From positions 1 through 64,000 of the forward strand of contig JBBQCD010000018.1 in the NCBI GenBank assembly GCA_038318385.1: a DNA stretch of 64,000 nt, given 5' to 3'. The notes under the pieces were generated by a model. The model ran no database searches, was not told where the DNA came from, and saw only the letters and a program-made list of their open reading frames with translations. The position numbers and the translations under genes are program-made. Shown here in pieces: positions 52,634 to 61,860 of the stretch. Within the stretch, counting starts at the first letter, position 1, and every line of letters begins with the position of its first letter. This stretch comes from Schlegelella_A sp038318385. Lineage in GTDB: Bacteria; Pseudomonadota; Gammaproteobacteria; Burkholderiales; Burkholderiaceae_C.

Positions 52634-52960
52634 TCAGAATGGGAGCTTCATGCCCGGGGGCAGCGGCATGCCGGCTGTCAGGCGACCCATCTTCTCCTGG
52701 CTCACTTCCTCGGCGCGGCGAACGCCGTCGTTGAAGGCGGCCGCGACCAGGTCCTCGAGCATGTCCTTGTCGTCGGCCAGCAGGCTGGGGTCGATCGTGA
52801 TGCGCTTGACGTCGTGCTTGCACGTCATCGTCACCTTCACGAGTCCCGCTCCGGACTGCCCTTCGACCTCGATCGAGGCGAGCTCCTCCTGAGCCTTCTT
52901 CAGGTTCTCCTGCATCGCTTGCGCCTGCTTCATCAGCCCCGCGATCTGGCCCTTCATCAT
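52634..52960 (-). CDS. ybaB: YbaB/EbfC-family nucleoid-associated protein
   Basis: Small DNA-binding dimer of 108 residues. GQIAGLMKQAQAMQENLKKA, EGQSGAGLVKVTMTCKHDVK and EDLVAAAFNDGVRRAEE are typical. Lies 25 bases downstream of dnaX and 46 upstream of recR, one transcript. Confidence 0.96.
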   Translation of the reverse strand: MMKGQIAGLMKQAQAMQENLKKAQEELASIEVEGQSGAGLVKVTMTCKHDVKRITIDPSLLADDKDMLEDLVAAAFNDGVRRAEEVSQEKMGRLTAGMPLPPGMKLPF

Positions 52961-52985
52961 GATGTCGACTCCTGGTGGATGGGGT

Positions 52986-54791
52986 TCAAAGCGATCGGAC
53001 CGAGCCCGGTACGATGCGCGCGGTCTTGTATTGCGCCATCAGCGCCTGGACCAACGGATCGTTCTGGATCGTCCGTTCGGCCTCGGCCAGCTTGCGTGCG
53101 CGCTCCGCCGACTCGCGACGGGCCGGCGTGTCCTCGGCGGCGCCGGATTCGATCTCGATGCGTACGCCCTGGCCGAGCAGTTCGCTCAGCGCCGCCTGTA
53201 GCTTGTCGCATTGGGCAGGGGCGCGCAGGGTCTCGCGCTCGACGCGCAGTCGCCAGACGGGCGGCGCCGCCGCGGCGTCGATCGCCACGCATTGCGCCTG
53301 CATCGCCAGTTCGCGAACCAGCGCGGCGATGCTGCCGGCGGCGCACAGGCGCTGGACGGTGTCGGCCCAGCGTGTCCCGAGCTCGGTCAGCACGCCGGTG
53401 TCCGGCGCCGCCGCTGAGATTGCCGGCGGGGTGCTCGGCGGCGAGGCCGGATCGCGAGAAAACGCCGCGGCCTCGGCCTTCGGCACCGCCGCGGCCGTCG
53501 CCGCAGTCGTCGGGGTCATCGTCGGCGCGGTCGCCATGGCCGGCGGCATCCCCACCGCTGGCGGCATCCGCACCGCCGGCAACGGCACGCTTGCCGCCTG
53601 AGCTCGGGCGGGCTGGGCGACGGCAGCTCGCGCCGCTGGCGCCGCGGTCGGACGCGCAGGGCCGGCCGGAGCCGGCCTCGTCGACGCGTTGCCCTGCGGC
53701 GCGAACGCGAGCATCCGCAGCAGCACCATGACAAGGCCGCTGTATTCGTCCGGGGCGAGTGCGATCTCGGCGCGACCGTGCAGCACGATGCTGTAGAGCA
53801 GCTGGGTCTCGTCGGCGGGCAGCAGCGCCGCCAGCCGCACCGATGCAGCCGCATCCGGGTCGTCAGCGTCGCTGGCATCGGGCACCGCCTGCCGGACCGC
53901 CATCTGCTGCAGAAGCGCGGCCATCTCCTCGAGCGTGCCGGCAGCCGAAAGGCCGAGCGCGCGCAACTGGTCGATCGCCGCGATCACGGCAGCGCCGTCG
54001 CGTTCAGCCAGTGCCTCGACGAGGCGCACGGCATGGCCGCGATCGACCGCGCCGAGCATCTGCCGCACGCCGGCCTCGGCGATGGCCCCGCCACCGTGGG
54101 CGATCGCCTGGTCCGCGAGCGACAGCGCGTCGCGCATCGAGCCGCGTGCCGCGCGCGCGAGCAGTTGGAGGGCCGCCGGCTCGGCGGCGATGCCTTCCGC
54201 GGCGAGGACCACGGCGAGGTGCTCGTGCACGGTTTGTGGCGCGAGCGGCCGGAGATTGAACTGCAGGCAGCGCGACAGCACCGTCGGCGGGACCTTCTGC
54301 GGGTCGGTCGTCGCCAGCACGAACTTCAGGTATTCGGGTGGCTCCTCCAGCGTCTTCAGCATCGCGTTGAAGGCGTGGTTCGACAGCATGTGCACTTCGT
54401 CGATCATGTAGACCTTGAAGCGGCCCACCACCGGCTTGTAGACCGACTGGTCGAGCAGTTGCGAGATCTCGTCGACGCCGCGATTGGAAGCCGCATCGAG
54501 CTCGACGTAGTCGATGAAGCGTCCGCTGTCGATGTCGCGGCAAGCCTCGCAGACGCCGCACGGATGGGCCGTGATGTCGCCGTTCCCGTCCGCACCGGTG
54601 CAGTTCAGCGATTTCGCCAGGATGCGCGCGATCGTCGTCTTGCCGACGCCGCGCGTTCCGGTGAAGAGGTAGGCGTGGTGCAGGCGACGCTGCGTCAGCG
54701 CGTTGGCGAGCGCCTGCACGACGTGCGGCTGCCCGACCAGCGCGTCGAAATCGCGAGGCCGGTACTTGCGCGCCAGAACGAGGTACGACAT
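52986..54791 (-). CDS. dnaX: DNA polymerase III subunits gamma and tau
   Basis: Clamp-loader ATPase of 601 residues. Walker A FTGTRGVGKTTIARILAKSL, zinc cysteines CGVCEACRDID, YMIDEVHMLSNHAFNAMLKT and sensor TTDPQKVPPTVLSRC. After the three clamp-loader domains (to about 360) comes an Ala/Pro-rich linker and a tau-type C-terminus. I see no clear A6-type slippery site at the gamma/tau boundary, so a gamma product by frameshifting is not evident. Confidence 0.96.
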   Translation of the reverse strand: MSYLVLARKYRPRDFDALVGQPHVVQALANALTQRRLHHAYLFTGTRGVGKTTIARILAKSLNCTGADGNGDITAHPCGVCEACRDIDSGRFIDYVELDAASNRGVDEISQLLDQSVYKPVVGRFKVYMIDEVHMLSNHAFNAMLKTLEEPPEYLKFVLATTDPQKVPPTVLSRCLQFNLRPLAPQTVHEHLAVVLAAEGIAAEPAALQLLARAARGSMRDALSLADQAIAHGGGAIAEAGVRQMLGAVDRGHAVRLVEALAERDGAAVIAAIDQLRALGLSAAGTLEEMAALLQQMAVRQAVPDASDADDPDAAASVRLAALLPADETQLLYSIVLHGRAEIALAPDEYSGLVMVLLRMLAFAPQGNASTRPAPAGPARPTAAPAARAAVAQPARAQAASVPLPAVRMPPAVGMPPAMATAPTMTPTTAATAAAVPKAEAAAFSRDPASPPSTPPAISAAAPDTGVLTELGTRWADTVQRLCAAGSIAALVRELAMQAQCVAIDAAAAPPVWRLRVERETLRAPAQCDKLQAALSELLGQGVRIEIESGAAEDTPARRESAERARKLAEAERTIQNDPLVQALMAQYKTARIVPGSVRSL

Positions 54792-54868
54792 TCGACGATT
54801 CTACGTTTCGCCCCATGGCGGCTTCATGGCGTGCCGGATAATCCGCGCACCCAGATGGCGATCCGCGG

Positions 54869-56002
54869 ATGACTCCCACTCCCCCTTCAGCCGGCTCGCG
54901 CCAGCCTCTCGACTACCGCCAGGCAGGGGTCGACTACGACCTGATCGATCCGCTGAAGGTCGCCGCGCAACGCGCCGCCGCGGCCACCGCCGGACACCTC
55001 GCGGCGCACGGCTTCAGCGAGGTGGCAGCCTCGCGCGGCGAGTCGGCCTACGTCGTCGATGTCGGCCCCTTTTACCTGGCGAGCATCGTCGAATGCCTGG
55101 GCTCGAAGGCGCTCGTTGCCGACGAGATGCAGCGCCTCACCGGCAAAAGCTATTACGACGGCATCGCCCAGGACACGATCGCGATGGCGGTGAACGACCT
55201 GATCACCGTCGGCGCGACGCCGCTGCTCGTGCAGGCCTACTGGGGTGCCGGCGGCTCCGACTGGTTCGGCGACGCGACCCGGGCGGCCGCGCTCGTCGCC
55301 GGCTGGAAACGGGCCTGCGACCGCTGCGGCGTCGCCTGGGGCGGCGGCGAGACGCCGGCCTTGGCCGGCATCGTCGCCGAGGGCCGCATCGACCTCGCGG
55401 CAGCCTGCACCGGACTTGTCAACCCGAAGTCGCGCCTCTCGCTGGGCGAGGCGCTCGCGCCGGGCGACGCCATCGTGCTGCTCGAATCGAGCGGCATCCA
55501 CGCCAACGGCGTCAGCCTGGCGAGGAAGCTGGTCGAGCGCCTGCCGCAGGGGTATCTGACGCCACTGCCGGGTTCGGCACTCGGCTATGGCGAGGCCCTC
55601 CTCGCACCCACCCTCCTGTACCCGCCGGTGACCGAAGCGCTGCACCGCGGCGGCATTTCCCCGCATTACTGCGCCAACATCACCGGCCACGGCTGGCGCA
55701 AGCTGCTGCGCCATCCGCGCGACCTGCGCTACCGCATCCACACGGTGCCCGAGGTTCCGGCGGTGCTCGGCTTCATCCAGCAGCACGCGGGTCTCGACGA
55801 TCGCGAGGCCTACAGCACCTTCAACATGGGGGCCGGCTTCGCCCTCTTCGTCGCCGCCGGCGACGCCGAGCGCACCGTCGCGATCGCTGCCTCGGAAGGG
55901 ATCCGTGCCTGGCATGCCGGTCAAGTAGAAACCGGGGCCAAGGAAGTGCTGATTGAGCCGCTCGGCATCCGCTACGGCGCCGACGACCTGCAGCTGCGCT
56001 GA
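54869..56002 (+). CDS. PurM-like (AIR synthase-related) protein
   Basis: Protein of 377 residues with the PurM/SelD/HypE/ThiL fold. The N-terminus PLDYRQAGVDYDLIDPLKVA resembles the YxxAGVDI start of PurM, and MAVNDLITVGATPLLVQAYW, SSGIHANGVSLARKLVERLP, ITGHGWRKLLR and STFNMGAGFALFV match PurM motifs. But the usual TDGVGTK segment is replaced by SAYVVDVGPFYLASIVECLG. It is therefore probably a paralogue rather than the housekeeping PurM. Divergent from dnaX, with ffs directly downstream on the same strand. The substrate is unknown. Confidence 0.8.
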   Translation: MTPTPPSAGSRQPLDYRQAGVDYDLIDPLKVAAQRAAAATAGHLAAHGFSEVAASRGESAYVVDVGPFYLASIVECLGSKALVADEMQRLTGKSYYDGIAQDTIAMAVNDLITVGATPLLVQAYWGAGGSDWFGDATRAAALVAGWKRACDRCGVAWGGGETPALAGIVAEGRIDLAAACTGLVNPKSRLSLGEALAPGDAIVLLESSGIHANGVSLARKLVERLPQGYLTPLPGSALGYGEALLAPTLLYPPVTEALHRGGISPHYCANITGHGWRKLLRHPRDLRYRIHTVPEVPAVLGFIQQHAGLDDREAYSTFNMGAGFALFVAAGDAERTVAIAASEGIRAWHAGQVETGAKEVLIEPLGIRYGADDLQLR

Positions 56003-56041
56003 GCCTTGCCCCTGCCCAGGGTCTCGGCCCGCGGGACCGTC

Positions 56042-56047
56042 TAGAAT
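56042..56047 (+). promoter_or_regulatory. Probable -10 element for the SRP RNA
   Basis: TAGAAT lies 7 bases before the RNA's closing stem. No clear -35 is seen in the preceding 25 bases. Confidence 0.45.
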
Positions 56048-56052
56048 GGGCA

Positions 56053-56150
56053 GCGACGGGCCTCCCCGCATGGAAGCGCGGCCAAACGGGTCAGGTCGGG
56101 AACGAAGCAGCCCCAACCGTTGCGACCAGTGCCGGGGTCAGGCTCGTCAC
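56053..56150 (+). ncRNA. ffs: Signal recognition particle 4.5S RNA (small type)
   Basis: The conserved SRP core GGTCAGGTCGGGAACGAAGC is present, with the GGAA-like apical loop region and the matching internal loop CAGCCCCAACC. The ends pair: GACGGGCCT (56055-56063) with AGGCTCGTC (56140-56148), one G-T pair. Length about 95 bases, as for bacterial Ffh-binding RNA. The boundaries are set by the stem, give or take a few bases. It occupies the 316-base gap between the PurM paralogue and the small peptide gene, and nothing else is evident in the rest of the gap. Confidence 0.93.
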
Positions 56151-56318
56151 CTTTCCTCTCCATCGCCGTCGCGGTTCAGTCTTCGGCCACGGCCCGCTCG
56201 CAGGCCGACACCGACAGGCGTCTCGTCGTTGCAACAATGGCGTGCGGACTGCGCAATCCCGGCACCGCCGCGGGCGCAATGCCGTGCAGGAACCTGCGAT
56301 GTGGCTTAAGGTGGGCGC

Positions 56319-56447
56319 ATGCAGTTCTCCGACTCGACCCTGGCAGCACTCGACCTGCACATCGAGGAGCCCCTCCATTGGAGCCGGGTTCTCCTCGTGG
56401 CCATGGTGGTGACCGTCGCCGCCGTCAGCGCCTCGCTGCTGGTCTGA
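56319..56447 (+). CDS. Small single-span membrane peptide
   Basis: Reading frame of 42 codons. The N-terminal half is polar (MQFSDSTLAALDLHIEEPLH) and residues 23-42 form one hydrophobic helix (RVLLVAMVVTVAAVSASLLV). A good Shine-Dalgarno (TAAGGTGG) lies 5 bases before the ATG. No family recognised. Its existence rests on RBS plus transmembrane pattern; function unknown. Confidence 0.5.
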   Translation: MQFSDSTLAALDLHIEEPLHWSRVLLVAMVVTVAAVSASLLV

Positions 56448-56565
56448 TCCAGCGGTCAGCGCCTCGCACGGGCGATCCTGCGTCCGCCTGCGCCGTCTGC
56501 AACTCTCTGGAACCTGACCGACGCGGCCATCCTTCGGTCGCTGGATCTTTCCCAAGCGCGTCGGC

Positions 56566-58386
56566 TCAGCGCGCCAGTTCCGCCGGTGCGATCGGCTCTT
56601 CCGTGGGGGGCTTCCTGACCGGCACGACCGAGGCCTTCTTCAAGGCATCCCGACCCTCCTGAATCGCGTCGTGAAGGCTGCGCGCGCCGATGCGCAGGAC
56701 ACGCGCATAGCGCTCGGCGATGCGCTCGAGCGCGAGCCCGACGCGGGCTGCGGGTAGTTGGGTCACGGCGTCGATGGTCTCGTTGGCGGCGCTGCCGAGG
56801 ATGCGCAGCAGGTCGACATCGCTGTCGGGCTTGCGCACCGGCGCGTCGAGCGGCAGGCGCCGGATCATGTGCAAGACCTCGTCGCCGAGTCCCCAGTGGC
56901 GCGCCACGGCAAAGCCGAAAGCTGCGATATCGACGCCGAGCACCGCGTAGGCCGCTGCGTCTTCGCTCAACCCGCCTGCCTCGGCGGACTGCGCTCCGTC
57001 CGACGCCTCCGGCGACTGCATCAGGTTGTCGATCTGCTCGGCCTCGTCGGCAAAGTGATAACGGACCAGCACTCGGCCCAGGCTCTGCATCACGGTGATC
57101 AGGTAGACGACTTCGGCGTCGTAGCCGGCCGGGCGCAGCGCCTGGGCGACATGCCCGGCGAGGCGGATGCGCTCCATCGTCTTCTTCAGCCGGGCAGCGC
57201 CGGCGTCGTCGAGCGCACCGGGCCATGTCCGCAGCGCGTTCGCCGCCTTGCGCACGCCGTTGACGCCGATCAACGCAACGATGCGGCGCAGCGTCAGCAC
57301 CGTGCCATTGCCCGGGACCTGGGTACCCTGCACCTGCGCGGTGTTCAGGGTGCGCAGCAGTTCGAAGCTGAGCGCCAGGTCCGGCAGGATCTGCCCGGCG
57401 ATCGCGTCGGTGTGCTTGCCCTCGGAGGCGATCAGCCGTGCGACGCGGGCAGCGAGCCCGGGCAATGCCGGCAGATGACCGACGCTGTGCAGGCGGTCGA
57501 GAAGGAGCGCCACCGGCCCGCCGTTGTCTTGCGACTCGGCCGCGAGCCAGCCGCCGAGGGCGCCGAGCAGCGTCCGGGCGCCGCGATAGCGCAGGCGTTC
57601 CTGCGGCGACGTCGCTCGGTTGGCGATCGCCCGCAGTGCATCGGCCACCGGCAACGGCGACGTCCAGGGCAGGCGCAACGTGTCGCGACCCAGCGGGGTC
57701 AGCCGGGCGATCACCTGGCCGGTATCGGCCAGGCCCAGCGCCGGTTCCCCGGCCAGCAGGTGATGCAGCAGAACGCCGCAGGCAAGGACGTCACGCTCGG
57801 CGCCCTCGCGCTGGTCGCGCAGCAGCGCCGGGTCCATCGCCATCCCGCGGCTGCCTGCGCCTCGGGCCCGCCGCGCGGACGTCGTGCCGCCGCCGTGCGC
57901 GGCGAGCGCCATCACCCGGACCCGGCCGCGGTCATCGATCAGCAGGTTCTGGAGTTGGACATCGCCGTGAGCGATCCCGGCCTCGTGGGCATAGGCCAGG
58001 CCCAGCAGTGCATCGCAGAGCCAGCCGCCGACCTCCACCGTCGCCGGCGGCGGATGCGCGCCGAACCATTCGGCCAGGGTGATGCCGACGCTGCGGGCGA
58101 CGGCGACGAAGGGCCAATGGTCGTTGACGCCGATCTCTTCCACCGGCGCGAGATTCGGATGTTCCAGACGCGCCGCACGCCGCGCGCGCTCCAGCCATTC
58201 CGCGAGCGCTGCCGTGTCCTGCGGCTGATCGCGCGGCAATGTCAGCATCACCTCCGCACCGTTGCGAGGGTCGTGGGCGAGCCAGACCATCGTCGCGAGG
58301 CTCTTGCCGACGAGGGCCTTGAGGCCGAAGCGCCCGAAAGCCCGGGTCGGCCCGGGTGTCATGTCGGCGTGTGCGTGGGCAAGCAT
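56566..58386 (-). CDS. Degenerate protein kinase-HDOD domain fusion protein
   Basis: Cytoplasmic protein of about 606 residues. The first 270 resemble a Ser/Thr kinase: AYAHEAGIAHGDVQLQNLLI aligns with the catalytic loop, but HRD has become HGD, the VAIK-type Lys is absent (EVMLTLPRDQ) and no DFG is seen (RVRVMALAA). The second half is an HDOD domain (LPALPGLAARVARLIASEGK, LSFELLRTLNTAQV, LTLRRIVALIGVNGVRK). HDOD proteins act in signalling, often with second messengers. A pseudokinase role is inferred. The start is uncertain: ATG 58386 and 58362 both lack a clear Shine-Dalgarno, and a GTG farther upstream is possible. Confidence 0.8.
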   Translation of the reverse strand: MLAHAHADMTPGPTRAFGRFGLKALVGKSLATMVWLAHDPRNGAEVMLTLPRDQPQDTAALAEWLERARRAARLEHPNLAPVEEIGVNDHWPFVAVARSVGITLAEWFGAHPPPATVEVGGWLCDALLGLAYAHEAGIAHGDVQLQNLLIDDRGRVRVMALAAHGGGTTSARRARGAGSRGMAMDPALLRDQREGAERDVLACGVLLHHLLAGEPALGLADTGQVIARLTPLGRDTLRLPWTSPLPVADALRAIANRATSPQERLRYRGARTLLGALGGWLAAESQDNGGPVALLLDRLHSVGHLPALPGLAARVARLIASEGKHTDAIAGQILPDLALSFELLRTLNTAQVQGTQVPGNGTVLTLRRIVALIGVNGVRKAANALRTWPGALDDAGAARLKKTMERIRLAGHVAQALRPAGYDAEVVYLITVMQSLGRVLVRYHFADEAEQIDNLMQSPEASDGAQSAEAGGLSEDAAAYAVLGVDIAAFGFAVARHWGLGDEVLHMIRRLPLDAPVRKPDSDVDLLRILGSAANETIDAVTQLPAARVGLALERIAERYARVLRIGARSLHDAIQEGRDALKKASVVPVRKPPTEEPIAPAELAR

Positions 58387-58463
58387 GGAAGGAATGGGCG
58401 GTCTTGCCGATTGGACGCCCGCCGAGGACTGTCCGGTCGGCAGATCAGCCGTCACGAATGTGC

Positions 58464-61400
58464 TCAATTCCGCGCTTCGGTCGCGCCCGGCACGTCCTCG
58501 ATCGCATCGACATCGATCTCCACGAGGCTGCCCTCCCCGCTGACGAACGCGCAGCGGACGTGGGCCCCGGGCTGGAGACGCCGAACGGCACGCGCGTAGC
58601 GGCGCAACTGGGCCCGATATGCGGGATCCCGCTCGGGCGCGTGGCGCAGCTTGTAGTCGAGCACCCACCAGGTCAGCGCGCCCGCGTCATCGAGGGCGAC
58701 GAGGCGGTCGATCCGCAGGACATCCCCGCCGTCGGCGACGTCGACCTCGTTGCCGGCCCACGACAAGGCAGGCCCGCGAAAGAAGCGCGCGCAATCCGGG
58801 CTGTTCCAGATCACGCCGGCAATGCGCTCGACCTCCACGGCGGCGACGTCGAATTCGCGCGCCGCGGCGTCGGCAAGGAACGCGATGGCGACATCGGACG
58901 GCGCCGCGGCCGCCCATTCGAGCACCCGGTGCACGGCCTTGCCGAGCCGGGTCGGTTCGTCCTCGCCCGGCGGCGGACGGGAGGCAGCCAACGCAGGCGC
59001 TGCGGTCGATGCCGTGGATGCGGTGGATGCGAGTACCGGTCCTCGCCACGGGGGCAGCACGCGCAGCACCGGCACATCCACGTCGGCCGTTGCGTCGGCA
59101 GCCCCTGCCAGAGCAGGCTGCCACGGGGCCGCGACGCCCTCGATCCTTTGCCACCACGACCGATCCGCGGGCACCTGGTAGGGCGCCGTCGCGCTGAAGA
59201 CGAGAAGCTCCCGGGCGCGCGACATGGCCACGTAGAGACCGTTGAGCTCCTCGCGGCGGCGCGCCTGAATCTCGCGGTCGCGCAACGGTTCGAGCGACGG
59301 CGCGCAGCGCAGCTCCGAATAGACGAAAGCGCACACCAGAGGTTGCGCCGCCTCGACGGGCCAGTCGACCAGCAGCAGGGCCGATTCCGCCGCCCGCGGC
59401 TCCGGGTCGGCATCGACGACGAAAACGGCGCGGGCCTCGAGGCCCTTGGCACCGTGCACCGTCAGCAGTTGCACCGCATCGAGCTGCGCCGGCGAAGCCA
59501 CGCGCAACGCGCGCCGCTTCAGCGCGCGCACGAAGTTGTAGGGCGTCGCGTAGCGGGCACCGTCCAGGGTCAGTGCCAGTCCGAGCAGCGCATCGATCGC
59601 GCCCAACGCGGCGATCCGGCGCTCCCTCGGCACCGCAGCAGCCACACGCTCGCGATAGCTGCCCTCGGCGACGATGCGGTCGAGCAGGTCATGCGGGGGC
59701 AGCGCAGACGCCGCCCCACGCCAGCGCCGCAGGAGGTCTGCGGCGCGGCGCAGCGACGGGCTCGGCACGTCTCCATGCAGCAATGCCGGCCACCAGCCTC
59801 CCCGCTCTGCAGCGACCGACGCCAGCAGCACCAGATCGTCGTCGCTCGCACCGAACAGCGGCGAGCGCAGCGCATGCGCGAGCGACAGCGTGTGCCGCGG
59901 CGACACCAGCACGTCGAGGACGGCGACGAGATCGCGCGCCTCGATCGCGTCGAGCAACGTGAAATCCTCTGCCGCCGCGTGCGGCAGGTGCAGCGCGGAG
60001 AGACTCGCAGCCACCAGCCCGAGCGACTCGCGTTTGCGACACAGCACGTAGATCTCGCCCGCCTTCCACCCGCCATCGGCAAGCAGGTCGCGCACCGTGG
60101 CGCCCACCCGCCGCGCTTCGGGCTCGCGGACCCGCTCTTCCGCGATCACGCGAGCGACGGTGAGGCTGTCGCGCCAGGCCGTCGGATCGTCCGTGCCGGC
60201 CGTGCCACCGACGTCGGCCGCAGCCGGACGGAGCTGCCTCGGCAGCGCGAAGACGCCGGCCTGCGCCACCGGATCGATCTCCGTCGTGTGCCGCCTGAAA
60301 CCGGTGAAGTCGCCGGCGCGCTGGGCTTCCTCGAAGACAGCATTGATGGCCGCCAGCACCTGCGGAGCGTTGCGCCGCGTGTGGTCGCAGGCGAGATGGC
60401 TGCCTTCCAGGCCCTCGGTGACGAACTCGCGCGCCGCCTCGAAGACGCGAGGCTCGGCGCGACGAAAGCGGTAGATGCTCTGCTTCGGGTCGCCGACGAT
60501 GAAGACCGACGGTGGTCTCTGGCCGCTGGCCCCTCCCCCCGCACCGGCGTAGCCCGACAGCCAGGCCTGCAACGCCTGCCACTGCAGCGGACTGGTGTCC
60601 TGGAACTCGTCGATCAGGACGTGGCGGATGCGGGCGTCGAGGCGTTCTTGCACCCAGCCGGCGAGCGTCGCGTCGCGCAGCAACGCGAGCGCGCAGCGTT
60701 CGAGGTCCGCCATGTCGGCCAGGCCCCGGGCGCGCTTGTAGGCGGCGGCCTCGCGCAGCAGGACGCGCGCCAGCCGCACCATCCGCAGGTGTTCCTCGTG
60801 ACAGGCCTGCTGATGACAGGCGCGCTGGATGTCCTCGAGCACCTCGAGCGCTGCGGCGACACCGGGCGCATCGATCCGCTGGCGCGGCTTGCCCTCCTGG
60901 GTGTAGAGCGCGGCGCGGGCAGCGTCGAAACGCGCCCGGGGCTCGGCCGCATCGAGAGCCGCCGCCAGCAGCTCGCCCTGGCGCCGGCACGTCCCCCCCT
61001 TGTCGGCGCGCATCGCCACCGTCGCCGCACGCAGCACCGCGGCAACGGCGGGAGCGTCGACATGCTCGGCGGGGTGGCCGTAGACGGCGTAGGACGGCCA
61101 ATGCCGGTGCGCCGGGGGCACGCTCGCTTCGAGCGTGCCGGCGGCATCCGCCAGCTCGAGCTCGACGCGCTTGTCCCACGCAGCGTCGAGCCAGCGCCGC
61201 GCCTGGCTGCGGCCGCGGTCGCGGATCAGGGCGTGGAAGTCCGCGCCGAGCGCCGCATCCGCCAGCACCGCGGCATGGAAACGCCGCAGGATGGCAGGCC
61301 AGTGCTCGGACAGGTCGTCGACGATCTCCACTTCCGCATGCAGGCCGAGCTGCGTCAGCAGGTCTATCGGCGCGCCGCGCAGCAGCTGCGAGAACCAGGC

Positions 61401-61814
61401 GTGGAACGTGCGGATCTCGACCGGGCGCCCGGCGTTGAGCACCCGTTCGTACAGGCCCCCGAGGAGCGGAGCGAACTCGCGCGCGCGGGCTTCGTCGAGC
61501 CCGCGCGCGCGCAGCTCCGTAAAGCGGCGCTCGTCATCGCACTGCCCGTGCGCGAAGGCGCGGAGCCACTCCTGGAGGCGGGTGCGCATCTCGCCCGCGG
61601 CTTTGCGCGTGAAGGTGATGGCGAGGATCTCGTGCGGCTCGGCCCCTTCGAGCAGCGCCCTCAGGACGCGCGAGACCAGCATCCAGGTCTTGCCCGCGCC
61701 GGCGCAGGCCTCGACAGTGACGCTGCGGCGCGGGTCGCACGCCGCGGCGTAGAACGCCTCGCGGCTGGCGCTGCCGCCATCGATGCGGTAGGCCGCCGGG
61801 CGTGTCGCGCGCAC
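58464..61814 (-). CDS. addA: UvrD-type helicase/nuclease subunit AddA
   Basis: Helicase-nuclease subunit of about 1116 residues that processes double-strand breaks with AddB. Walker A EACAGAGKTWMLVSR, ITFTRKAAGEMRTRL, HVLIDEFQDTSPLQWQAL, VFIVGDPKQSIYRFRRAE and LLTVHGAKGLEARAVFVVD are SF1 motifs. The C-terminal PD-(D/E)XK nuclease has LDYKLRHAPERDPAYRAQLR. The start is taken at GTG 61814 (VRATRPAAYRIDGG) because homology to AddA-like N-termini begins there; longer frames overlap AddB by up to about 100 bases. Confidence 0.92.
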   Translation of the reverse strand: MRATRPAAYRIDGGSASREAFYAAACDPRRSVTVEACAGAGKTWMLVSRVLRALLEGAEPHEILAITFTRKAAGEMRTRLQEWLRAFAHGQCDDERRFTELRARGLDEARAREFAPLLGGLYERVLNAGRPVEIRTFHAWFSQLLRGAPIDLLTQLGLHAEVEIVDDLSEHWPAILRRFHAAVLADAALGADFHALIRDRGRSQARRWLDAAWDKRVELELADAAGTLEASVPPAHRHWPSYAVYGHPAEHVDAPAVAAVLRAATVAMRADKGGTCRRQGELLAAALDAAEPRARFDAARAALYTQEGKPRQRIDAPGVAAALEVLEDIQRACHQQACHEEHLRMVRLARVLLREAAAYKRARGLADMADLERCALALLRDATLAGWVQERLDARIRHVLIDEFQDTSPLQWQALQAWLSGYAGAGGGASGQRPPSVFIVGDPKQSIYRFRRAEPRVFEAAREFVTEGLEGSHLACDHTRRNAPQVLAAINAVFEEAQRAGDFTGFRRHTTEIDPVAQAGVFALPRQLRPAAADVGGTAGTDDPTAWRDSLTVARVIAEERVREPEARRVGATVRDLLADGGWKAGEIYVLCRKRESLGLVAASLSALHLPHAAAEDFTLLDAIEARDLVAVLDVLVSPRHTLSLAHALRSPLFGASDDDLVLLASVAAERGGWWPALLHGDVPSPSLRRAADLLRRWRGAASALPPHDLLDRIVAEGSYRERVAAAVPRERRIAALGAIDALLGLALTLDGARYATPYNFVRALKRRALRVASPAQLDAVQLLTVHGAKGLEARAVFVVDADPEPRAAESALLLVDWPVEAAQPLVCAFVYSELRCAPSLEPLRDREIQARRREELNGLYVAMSRARELLVFSATAPYQVPADRSWWQRIEGVAAPWQPALAGAADATADVDVPVLRVLPPWRGPVLASTASTASTAAPALAASRPPPGEDEPTRLGKAVHRVLEWAAAAPSDVAIAFLADAAAREFDVAAVEVERIAGVIWNSPDCARFFRGPALSWAGNEVDVADGGDVLRIDRLVALDDAGALTWWVLDYKLRHAPERDPAYRAQLRRYARAVRRLQPGAHVRCAFVSGEGSLVEIDVDAIEDVPGATEARN

Positions 61815-61860
61815 GGTGCTCAACGGCGCGACCCCGGCGCGCTCACGGTCGGCCTGCGGG

